Part shown: in pieces, positions 1-5,228 of the stretch
Position numbering within the stretch: position 1 is the stretch's first letter
How the letters are laid out: every line of letters starts with the position of its first letter
Assembly (NCBI GenBank): GCA_026706165.1
Contig: JAPOZF010000533.1
Coordinates: forward strand, 1 to 5,228
Source: Gemmatimonadota bacterium
Lineage (GTDB): Bacteria; Latescibacterota; UBA2968; UBA8231
Length of the DNA: 5,228 bases
Reading direction: 5' to 3'
Notes under the pieces: generated by a model
The model's input: only the letters and a program-made list of their open reading frames with translations
Database searches by the model: none
Told to the model about the DNA's origin: nothing
Program-made: the position numbers and the translations under genes

Positions 1-573
1 CCCCGGGACGGTACGCGGTGGGCAAGCTCGATCATGGGTGGGACCGTGAGCGCCCGCCTTTCGTTCGCCTCCTCAAGCGACCCCTGGGTCTACTGCGCCT
101 CCCATTTCCGCACCGACAGGGAGCTTCGCCGTCTGCGGAGCGAATTCTGTGGCAAGTACGGCTATTCGGCGGCTACCCTGATAGAGGATGCCGATGCCTT
201 CGCCGCATGGCTCGGCGTCGACTTCGCTCTGGGCCTCGACAAGACGGCCGATGTCTCGCTCGGTCCCATTGAGAAGATCGGCTACGCGAGCAGCAGCTAC
301 ACGGCGGACCTGTGGGATGGATCCGGTCCCATCGACACCTTCGTTCACGTCTACCACGGTCCGGTCAACTATCAGGACGTGTCCGGCCGCATCGACAGAC
401 AGGAACAGTGGTTCGATCCGAACGCGGGTCCGATGGCATGGTTTACCAAGAAGACCTCGTTCAGGAACCAGAGCGAATACCGCTTCGCGGTCACGACGCC
501 TGGCACTCCGGTGCAGCCGAAACACTACGTCGCCGTGTCGCCGGAATTGAGCGGCCTGACCTCCGCCCTGTGA
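1..573 (+). CDS. Hypothetical protein, C-terminal part (5' end outside window)
   Basis: The reading frame is open from the first base of the window to a TGA at 571-573, giving 190 residues, so the gene probably starts upstream. An ATG at 34 lies in frame but has no clear Shine-Dalgarno sequence, and I do not take it as the certain start. Codons favour G/C in third position, which supports real coding. I do not recognise the family with confidence. The visible pattern is a strand-like SSSDPWVYCASHF near the start, an aromatic-rich middle (HVYHGPVNYQD) and a late segment AWFTKKTSFRNQSEYRFAV. A late Lys, then aromatic, then E-x-R element is reminiscent of DUF2971-like proteins, which is a weak resemblance only. 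There is no signal peptide or membrane segment in the visible part. It converges on the minus-strand lyase gene and is probably not functionally linked to it. Confidence 0.7.
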   Translation, partial: PRDGTRWASSIMGGTVSARLSFASSSDPWVYCASHFRTDRELRRLRSEFCGKYGYSAATLIEDADAFAAWLGVDFALGLDKTADVSLGPIEKIGYASSSYTADLWDGSGPIDTFVHVYHGPVNYQDVSGRIDRQEQWFDPNAGPMAWFTKKTSFRNQSEYRFAVTTPGTPVQPKHYVAVSPELSGLTSAL

Positions 574-935
574 GTTTACCTGGAAGCAGTGCCCACCGGG
601 GGAAAAGGCATCGGAGGTCAAAACCCCCCGTCCCGTGGCTCCCGATCCTCGGTGCCAATCTGGCATACATCAGGTCTCCAGATAGCCTGTGCCGTCATGC
701 CAAGTGCCTTGATAAACAAGGAGTTAGAGCCCGATGTTAAAGTTCTATTCCCCGAGATCGAGGAGACGCCCTTTCCAGACAACCCTGGCCTTCAGCACGC
801 AATCCTGTGAACTTGCCAGCCAGCCGACATCCCCGATTTCCTGCAAAAACTGCAGGGAACCACACTTCTATTCATCTTGCTGACTTTTCATAACATCCGA
901 TGTAATTCCCAAAGAGAAGGGATCCAGTCCTTTGC
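574..935. other. Convergent intergenic region, less GC-rich to the right
   Basis: This 362-base stretch lies between the stop of the plus-strand gene and the stop of the lyase gene. From about 660 onward it is visibly richer in A/T than the flanking genes. I see no tRNA, no insertion sequence and no clear intrinsic terminator: the G/C runs near 595-640 can pair but no T-run follows. Short plus-strand frames exist at 697-810 (37 residues) and 734-883 (49 residues). The second has an AAGGAG 10 bases before its ATG, but neither resembles a known protein. A short minus-strand frame at 868-939 and a hairpin at 838-859 are listed separately. Confidence 0.6.
838..859. other. Imperfect inverted repeat (hairpin) between convergent genes
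   Basis: TTCCTGCA at 838-845 pairs with TGCAGG(G)AA at 851-859, leaving one unpaired G and a 5-base loop. It lies about 77 bases past the lyase stop and 265 bases past the plus-strand stop, where a shared terminator would be expected. Neither strand has a T-run after the stem, so it is not a canonical rho-independent terminator. It may be a transcript-end stabilising stem or chance. Confidence 0.35.
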
Positions 936-939
936 TCAC
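868..939 (-). CDS. Possible short ORF coupled to the lyase gene (23 aa)
   Basis: A GTG at 939-937 overlaps the lyase stop codon (TGA, 938-936) in the GTGA arrangement typical of translationally coupled genes. The lyase's last codons supply a purine-rich GGGGGAG about 5 bases upstream that could serve as a ribosome site. The frame runs 23 codons to a TAG at 870-868, starting MSKGLDPFSLGIT and ending in polar, acidic residues (KSQQDE). I do not recognise it. Its composition is very different from its neighbours, about 42% G+C by hand count, with codons such as AAA, GGA and ATT. It could be a genuine small peptide, the truncated 5' end of a former next gene in the operon, or chance. The overlap geometry is the only real evidence. 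Confidence 0.22.
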   Translation of the reverse strand: MSKGLDPFSLGITSDVMKSQQDE

Positions 940-3257
940 TCTGGCTCCCCCTTCCCTGCGTCCACGGTAAATCCCTGGCCCCGCCCGCGCAGCGGGCCGG
1001 CACCGATCACCTCCCGGGCGGCGGGAATCCCCCGGCGATCGAAGCGCACCACCGCGGCGATGCCGTCGAAGGAGAGATCTCCGAGCTCGTGGGTTCCCTC
1101 GAAGGCCGCCGAACAGCAGAAATCTTCCCCGGCCCCGTCCGGCAAGCGCACCCGCAGCCAGCCGCTGCCAGGCTCCCCTGCGGTCGACACCGCCGGCAGG
1201 CGGGTTTCCCCGGGGCGCTGCGGCCACAGGACCGTCTGGAAGCAGACCGGGGGCGCGCCGCGCTGCCGGTAGACGACGCAGGGGGCCGGCACCGGCCGCG
1301 GCCGGTCGCCGCAGTACCAGCCCTGCATCGCCGGCTCGGTGCGGCCCTCGACGACCTCCATCTCGACGCCGTCCGCCGCCGCCGGGAGAATGGCGATGTT
1401 CGCCAACCCTTCGCCGGAGGTGAGTACCGCACCGGTGGCCGGGTCCGCGGCCACCGGCCCCGGGACGAGGTGGAACAGCTGTTCGTACGTGTGCTGCCCG
1501 CTGCCGGTCAGACGGTCGGTGATCACCCAATACTCGCAGTCCCCCTGCTCCTTCCCCTTCACGTAGATGACGCTGCGATGGTGGGCGATCGAGGTGTCGA
1601 TCGCGCCCTCGTACTTCTCCGGCTCGTAAACCGACGACATCGGCTCCCCGAACTGGCCCTCCCCCCACCCGTGGTCGTACTCCCCCTCGAGATAGTCGCA
1701 GACCCCGGTGCTGACCCAGGTGTTGGCGAGGGGCTCCTCCACCGTCTTCGGGCCGGTGATCAGCCGCATCTGGCTGGCGCCGTCGACGATTGCGGTGTTG
1801 TGGCCGGGGGTGTTGCCGAACAGGTCGTAGTAGGGGATCTCGGGGGCCTCGCGGGAGTAGCTGTGGATGCCGAGGTCCTCGATCAGGGAGCGCCCGTACG
1901 CGGCCACCTCGACCGCGAGCTTCCCCTCGTGGGCGTGCACCTCTCCGAGGGGGCCGACGTCGAACATCAGGTAGTTGGCCTGCTTCCCCCAGCCGCTCCG
2001 CATCACCCCGAGCCCCTGCCAGGCATACCAGGAGGAGGTGTGGTCCGGCGGAGTTCCGAGCTCGCCGCCGCTAACCGCGTGCTCGAGGTCGCCGCGGCCC
2101 CGCGGGCCGGCGATGCGGCTGACGTAGTCGCGCGGGGAGCGCCGCCGGCTGTCCCCGGTCCAGGGGCAGGTGCCGTCCGGCTTGACGCAGTCGGCGAGGA
2201 ACTCCGCCCGCTTCACCATCGCCTCCTCGACCTCCCCGGGACAGGGCCAGCCGTTGTTCCGGGCCAGGTCGACCGCCTCGATCGCCGACGTCGAGGCCCC
2301 GATGATGTAGCCGAAGGAGTTCTCCTTCGAGGTCCCGTCCGGGTAGAACGCCCCTTCTCCGAAGTAGCCGCGGATCTGCTTCCACCCGAGGGCGCGCCAG
2401 TGCCGGGCGCGGCGGAATTCCGGCATGCCGACGCCGAGCCAGAGGATGCCCAGCCCGTTGAAGAGCAGCTGGTTGCCCGGGGCGGAGCGGACTTTCTCCA
2501 TCGACTCCGCGCAGGCCGTCGCCAGCCAGTGGCGCAGCCGGCACAGGTCCCGGGGCGGCAGCCCCTCCCAGGAGAGGATGAAGGGGATCAGCTGCTGGTA
2601 GCAGCGGGCAAGCTGCATGTCGGGAAGCCAGATCCAGTCGCTGCGGCCGCCGACGTAGTCGAAGTAGCGGTTGAAGATCCAGACCAGCTTGGCGATGTAG
2701 CGGTCGTCCCCGGTTGCCCAGTACGCCTGCCCGAGGACGAACAGGAAGTACTGGTAGGGCAGGCTGAGGGTCCATCTCCGGCCCTGCCCGTCGCCGGGGG
2801 GTATGTGCTCCCAGTCCCACTCCGTCCCGAGGTCCTGGACCCCGTCCTCCGGGTGGTAGACCAGCATCACCTTGTTGTCGAGCAGCATGTCGGCCAGCTC
2901 GACGACGTTGTACGGGGAAGGCCGGATCCCCTCCAGACGGTGGGAGGTGTACCCCTTTTCCAGGCTGACCAGCTCCCGGCCCCGCTCCCGGTCCCTCCAG
3001 GTCAGCTGCCGCGGCGTTTCGGTGAGGAAGTCGAACCCCGCCCGCCGCTCCTGCGGGCTCTCGTCTGAGCTGTGAACCCAGGGAAGGACGGGGGCTTCGC
3101 GCCGCCGCTGGTAGGCGAGGTACGCCCTTTCGGCGGCCTCGCCGTCGCCGGCCGCCATCGCCGCGGCCATCTCCTCGAGTCCGGGTTCTGCGGGGTCGAG
3201 GAGGCTCCACAGGGCCTCGGGGGAGTATTCGGTGGTCGTGGGGGGTTCCGCGGTCAT
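936..3257 (-). CDS. Heparinase II/III family polysaccharide lyase
   Basis: This 773-residue protein has the two-part build of heparinase II/III-type lyases, which cleave uronic-acid-containing polysaccharides by beta-elimination. Residues ~10-55 form a helical start. Residues ~165-390 are the (alpha/alpha) toroid, with GNQLLFNG (N262) and the GTSKENSFGY segment (Y317). Residues ~405-600 are the beta-sandwich, with GLGVMRSGW, FDVGPLGEVHAHEGKL (H441/H443), GHNTAIVDG (H486) and the segment HHRSVIYVKG to FHLVPG. N262, Y317 and H441 or H443 are my candidates for the catalytic Asn/Tyr/His set, inferred from family pattern, so the enzyme looks intact. The specific substrate (heparan-like, alginate, ulvan or other) cannot be read from sequence. 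No signal peptide is visible, suggesting action inside the cell on imported oligosaccharides. The ATG at 3257 fits the family's N-terminal pattern, but no good Shine-Dalgarno precedes it. The 102-base gap to the SCO gene holds only a 5-bp stem (3330-3345) without a T-run, so read-through from upstream is likely. Confidence 0.88.
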   Translation of the reverse strand: MTAEPPTTTEYSPEALWSLLDPAEPGLEEMAAAMAAGDGEAAERAYLAYQRRREAPVLPWVHSSDESPQERRAGFDFLTETPRQLTWRDRERGRELVSLEKGYTSHRLEGIRPSPYNVVELADMLLDNKVMLVYHPEDGVQDLGTEWDWEHIPPGDGQGRRWTLSLPYQYFLFVLGQAYWATGDDRYIAKLVWIFNRYFDYVGGRSDWIWLPDMQLARCYQQLIPFILSWEGLPPRDLCRLRHWLATACAESMEKVRSAPGNQLLFNGLGILWLGVGMPEFRRARHWRALGWKQIRGYFGEGAFYPDGTSKENSFGYIIGASTSAIEAVDLARNNGWPCPGEVEEAMVKRAEFLADCVKPDGTCPWTGDSRRRSPRDYVSRIAGPRGRGDLEHAVSGGELGTPPDHTSSWYAWQGLGVMRSGWGKQANYLMFDVGPLGEVHAHEGKLAVEVAAYGRSLIEDLGIHSYSREAPEIPYYDLFGNTPGHNTAIVDGASQMRLITGPKTVEEPLANTWVSTGVCDYLEGEYDHGWGEGQFGEPMSSVYEPEKYEGAIDTSIAHHRSVIYVKGKEQGDCEYWVITDRLTGSGQHTYEQLFHLVPGPVAADPATGAVLTSGEGLANIAILPAAADGVEMEVVEGRTEPAMQGWYCGDRPRPVPAPCVVYRQRGAPPVCFQTVLWPQRPGETRLPAVSTAGEPGSGWLRVRLPDGAGEDFCCSAAFEGTHELGDLSFDGIAAVVRFDRRGIPAAREVIGAGPLRGRGQGFTVDAGKGEPE

Positions 3258-3359
3258 GTCATTCGTTCGCGGGGAATCCGTGCACCTGGCCCCTTGTGAA
3301 CCGGGGCGGCGGTGAGGAACCGGGAATCTGGCAGAGGTCCCTGCCCGCCGGACCGCATC

Positions 3360-3995
3360 TCAAGGGGTTTCCCCGGCCACGGCGTCGATGGCCCCCTCGA
3401 TCTCATCGAGTCCCCCGGCGCTGACCCCGTCGTAGTAGCCGCGGATGCGGCGCTGGCGGTCGACCAGCACCATTCGCGGGCTGTGGAACAGCGGCTGCGC
3501 CTGCGACTCCGGGGGAGACTCCCCCACATTCAGCTTGAAGCCGCCCTTGCTGAGATCCCAGATCTCCCCGCGGCCCCCGGTGAGGAACCGCCACCTGTCC
3601 GGGTCGGCGCCGTACCCTTCTCCGTACTGGCGCAGCACTTCCGGGGTGTCGAAACCGGGGTCGACGCTGAAGCTGACCAGGGTGATCTCCGGCAGCAGCT
3701 TTTTTGCCCGCAGGCGTTCCTGCAGCCGGGCCATCGTCGCGGTCTGCACCGGACAGGTCGCGGCGCAGCGGGTGAAGATGAAGTTGGCGACCCAGAGGCC
3801 GGAGTCGAGCTGGGCGCTGCCGAAGGGGGAAGCGGTCTGGTCGGTGAGCGCGAAGTCGGGAACCGTGCCCAGCACCGGGATGGGGGTGTCCTCCGCTTTT
3901 TTCTGCAGCTCGCGGCCCGCCTGCCCCCCGTCCCCGCAGGAGCAGACCGCGAAGGAAAGGAGGACGAGGACGAGCCGCGGCGCTGTCGGCTTCAT
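3360..3995 (-). CDS. SCO1/SenC-family copper-binding lipoprotein
   Basis: SCO proteins are membrane-anchored thioredoxin-fold factors. They bind copper and help assemble the CuA site of cytochrome c oxidase, or act as thiol redox proteins. This 211-residue protein starts with a lipoprotein signal: MKPT, then a hydrophobic run and lipobox VCS-C (C20). A short linker follows, then the fold: VPDFALTDQ (45-53), VANFIFTRC, the copper motif C77-x3-C81-P82, VSFSVDP (108-113) and the partner histidine H171 in LFHSPRMVLVD. All three expected copper ligands are present and the length is typical. The mature protein should sit in the outer leaf of the cytoplasmic membrane or in the periplasm. I chose the ATG at 3995 because it gives a clean signal peptide, has GGGGA 5 bases upstream, and overlaps the dehydratase stop as ATGA. 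An ATG six codons earlier (4013) is possible. The much longer open frame running upstream on this strand is a shadow of the dehydratase gene. Finding it between two sugar-acid genes is unusual. Confidence 0.9.
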   Translation of the reverse strand: MKPTAPRLVLVLLSFAVCSCGDGGQAGRELQKKAEDTPIPVLGTVPDFALTDQTASPFGSAQLDSGLWVANFIFTRCAATCPVQTATMARLQERLRAKKLLPEITLVSFSVDPGFDTPEVLRQYGEGYGADPDRWRFLTGGRGEIWDLSKGGFKLNVGESPPESQAQPLFHSPRMVLVDRQRRIRGYYDGVSAGGLDEIEGAIDAVAGETP

Positions 3996-4005
3996 TCGGG
4001 TCCCC
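3992..4005 (-). promoter_or_regulatory. ATGA stop/start overlap with ribosome site for the SCO gene
   Basis: The dehydratase stop TGA (3994-3992) and the SCO start ATG (3995-3993) share two bases. A GGGGA at 4005-4001, inside the end of the dehydratase gene, is placed 5 bases before the ATG. This arrangement usually means re-initiation by the same ribosomes and therefore linked expression of the two proteins. Confidence 0.7.
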
Positions 4006-5116
4006 GCAGCCATCTGGCCCGCGATCTCCTGGCGTGGACGTACTGGTAGTCGTAGCGGGAATCCCGGAAATACCCGCCCGACCCGGGGGAACCCGGGTAC
4101 CTCTCGATCGCTTCGTCGACGAGGTCGACGCCGAGCCCCGGTCCGTCCGGGGGCCTCATGTGACCGTCGACCACCTGCGGTTGCGGCGCCATCACCTCGT
4201 AGCGCGCCGGGATGTCGCCGGTGCGGTGCTCCCATATCAGGAAGTTCGGAATGGCCGCGCAAAGATGGAGGGAAGCGATCTCCCCCACGGGCCCGAGCGA
4301 GCCGTCGTGAGGGGCGACCTGAATGTAGTGGGCCTCCGCCATGCCGGCGACCTTCTTCATCTGCGCCAGCCCCCCGAAACGGCCGGCGTCCGGCTGGATG
4401 ACGTCGACGATCTCGCGCTCGATCAGCTCGCGCGCCCCGTAGATGTAGGCCAGCCTCTCGCCGGCGGCGAGCGGGATGTCGATCGCCTCCGACACCCGCG
4501 CCATGGCCTCGACGTTCTCGGGGGCGACCGGCTCCTCGTAGAAGAAGAGGCCGTACTCCTCGAGGGCGCGCCCCATCGAGATGGCGTCGCGCGCGGTCAT
4601 CCAGGGCATGCCGTGCAGGTCGACCATCAGGTCGATCCCGTCCCCGACCGCGGCGCGGATCTCGGCGGCCTGGCGCAGGCAGTTCTCGATGTTCCCCATC
4701 TTGAGGCCGGTGTACCCCTGGTCGACGAGCTCGCGCGCCTGTTCGGCGTCGTCGCAGTGGGTGTACACCCGCAGCCGGTCGTGCATCTTCCCTCCCAGCA
4801 GGTTCCAGACCGGGGTGTCGAGGGCCTTCCCCTTGATGTCCCACAGGGCCATCTCGATCGCCGACATCGCCGCCGCCCCGGTGACCCCGGTCATCCCGTG
4901 GGTCTGCAGGAACATGCGGCTCCACAGGCGCTCGATGGCGAACGGATCCTCCCCGATCACCGCCTGGGCCTTGAGCTGGATCTCCGCTTCGACGCTCGGC
5001 CAGCCGGCCGCCTCTCCGACGCCGTGGATCCCGGCGTTGGTGAACACCCGGCAGAACAGGAAAGCCCCTCTGCCCTCCTGCCCCGCGGTGTAAGTCTTCA
5101 CCTCGGTAATCTTCAT
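3992..5116 (-). CDS. Enolase-superfamily acid-sugar dehydratase (galactonate dehydratase-like)
   Basis: This 374-residue protein belongs to the mandelate racemase/muconate lactonising enzyme group. These enzymes remove a proton next to a carboxylate held on Mg2+; in the dehydratases a sugar acid becomes a 2-keto-3-deoxy acid. An N-terminal capping domain (1 to ~120) includes the AAMSAIEMALWDIKGKALDTPV signature (82-103). The barrel carries metal ligands D166 (VDLHG), E194 (YEEP) and E220 (AAGER), an acid/base H168, a D243 (QPDAG) and H270 (APHDG) pair, and E296 (IWEH). The spacing D166-E194-E220-D243-H270 closely matches E. coli D-galactonate dehydratase as I recall it (D183, E209, E235, D258, H285), and H168 matches its H185. 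This points to the galactonate/mannonate dehydratase side of the family rather than a racemase; the substrate is not certain. It is cytoplasmic. The start at 5116 has GGAGG at 5130-5126, 9 bases upstream. The C-terminal tail is Arg- and Tyr-rich and its last codons overlap the SCO start. Confidence 0.9.
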   Translation of the reverse strand: MKITEVKTYTAGQEGRGAFLFCRVFTNAGIHGVGEAAGWPSVEAEIQLKAQAVIGEDPFAIERLWSRMFLQTHGMTGVTGAAAMSAIEMALWDIKGKALDTPVWNLLGGKMHDRLRVYTHCDDAEQARELVDQGYTGLKMGNIENCLRQAAEIRAAVGDGIDLMVDLHGMPWMTARDAISMGRALEEYGLFFYEEPVAPENVEAMARVSEAIDIPLAAGERLAYIYGARELIEREIVDVIQPDAGRFGGLAQMKKVAGMAEAHYIQVAPHDGSLGPVGEIASLHLCAAIPNFLIWEHRTGDIPARYEVMAPQPQVVDGHMRPPDGPGLGVDLVDEAIERYPGSPGSGGYFRDSRYDYQYVHARRSRARWLRGPE

Positions 5117-5226
5117 TCTTCGGTCCCTCCCCCGGCGGTCTCCGCCGGTTTACGGTTGGCAGCGGTCCCTTTTCGGTGTCCGCCTCCCCGGCCAGGGACG
5201 GCCGACAGCTGCCACCTCCCGGACCA
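5113..5226 (-). CDS. Possible 3' end of an upstream co-directional gene
   Basis: A minus-strand frame is open from the right edge to a TGA at 5115-5113. That TGA overlaps the dehydratase ATG as ATGA, the same junction type seen between the dehydratase and SCO genes. The visible 37 residues end in the polar tail KPAETAGGGTEE and show no motif. A second minus-strand frame is also open from the edge (5227) to a TAA at 5152-5150, with slightly stronger G/C third-position bias, and would leave a 33-base gap before the dehydratase. The third minus frame is open too, so open frames mean little here. I favour the ATGA frame on junction geometry only. Confidence 0.28.
   Translation of the reverse strand, partial: WSGRWQLSAVPGRGGGHRKGTAANRKPAETAGGGTEE
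5126..5130 (-). promoter_or_regulatory. Shine-Dalgarno site of the dehydratase gene
   Basis: On the minus strand GGAGG, within the longer purine run GGGGGAGGGA, lies 9 bases before the ATG at 5116. It is the best ribosome site in the window and fixes the dehydratase start. No convincing -35/-10 promoter is visible in the remaining bases to the window edge. Confidence 0.65.
5132..5148. other. Perfect 7-bp GC hairpin beside the dehydratase ribosome site
   Basis: CCGGCGG at 5132-5138 pairs exactly with CCGCCGG at 5142-5148 across a 3-base loop. In the minus-strand transcript the stem ends one base before the GGAGG of the dehydratase gene. It has no following T-run on the minus strand and only TTT on the plus strand, so it is not a clear terminator. 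It might affect ribosome access or protect the 5' end of a processed transcript. In DNA this GC-rich, chance is a real alternative. Confidence 0.45.
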
Positions 5227-5228
5227 GC

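Noticed and set aside
594..641. A possible terminator after the plus-strand gene, from pairing of a G-run and a C-run
   Set aside because: The loop would be more than 20 bases, the stem is only about six pairs, and no T-run follows.
1089..3068. A 659-codon open frame on the plus strand opposite the lyase gene
   Set aside because: It is antisense to a protein with clear heparinase II/III motifs. Its translation is a low-complexity Ala/Arg/Gly/Pro/Val mix with no motif, as expected from G/C-biased codons read on the other strand.
2071..3210. A 379-codon minus-strand frame inside the lyase gene
   Set aside because: It is an alternative frame of the lyase with Arg/Pro-rich low-complexity translation and no family features.
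3330..3345. A 5-bp stem (GGCAG/CTGCC) between the SCO and lyase genes as a terminator
   Set aside because: The stem is short and lacks a T-run on either strand, so it does not support ending transcription between the two genes.
3445..4401. A 318-codon plus-strand frame across the SCO and dehydratase genes
   Set aside because: It is antisense to two genes with intact active-site motifs, and its Ser/Arg/Pro-rich translation shows no domain.
3360..4925. A 521-codon minus-strand frame that would fuse a long N-terminal region to the SCO protein
   Set aside because: The part upstream of 3995 overlaps the dehydratase in another frame and is Arg/Gly-rich without motifs. The SCO signal peptide, ribosome site and ATGA overlap place the true start at 3995.

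Overview
The window is GC-rich bacterial DNA with one partial gene on the plus strand at the left edge. A compact set of co-directional minus-strand genes fills the rest. The strong G/C bias at third codon positions keeps long spurious reading frames open on every strand, so the calls rest on protein motifs and gene junctions rather than ORF length. Heparinase II/III-type proteins and acid-sugar dehydratases of the enolase superfamily are both common in polysaccharide-degrading environmental bacteria such as Planctomycetes, Verrucomicrobia/Lentisphaerae, Latescibacteria and Poribacteria. The combination with high GC suggests such a lineage, but the window cannot fix the taxon.

Layout, left to right: (1) bases 1-573, the 3' part of a plus-strand gene of unrecognised function that enters from outside the window. 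(2) Bases 574-935, a convergent intergenic stretch that becomes less GC-rich to the right. It holds one imperfect hairpin and no convincing gene, although a short minus-strand ORF starts at the end of the next gene. (3) Bases 936-3257, minus strand, a heparinase II/III-family polysaccharide lyase of 773 residues with no visible signal peptide. (4) Bases 3360-3995, minus strand, a SCO1/SenC-family copper-binding thioredoxin-fold lipoprotein. (5) Bases 3992-5116, minus strand, an enolase-superfamily acid-sugar dehydratase resembling D-galactonate dehydratase. (6) At the right edge, a possible 3' end of a further minus-strand gene.

Transcription of the main set runs right to left: (upstream gene?) - dehydratase - SCO lipoprotein - lyase. 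The dehydratase stop and the SCO start share an ATGA overlap, which indicates translational coupling. The lyase follows after 102 bases. The lyase and dehydratase fit one catabolic theme: a lyase releases unsaturated uronic-acid ends from an acidic polysaccharide, and a dehydratase converts a sugar acid to a 2-keto-3-deoxy acid. The SCO protein, normally a copper-delivery or redox factor for cytochrome oxidase, is the odd member and the most interesting point of the window. I see no mobile element, CRISPR array, tRNA or rRNA, and no clearly new multi-gene system.
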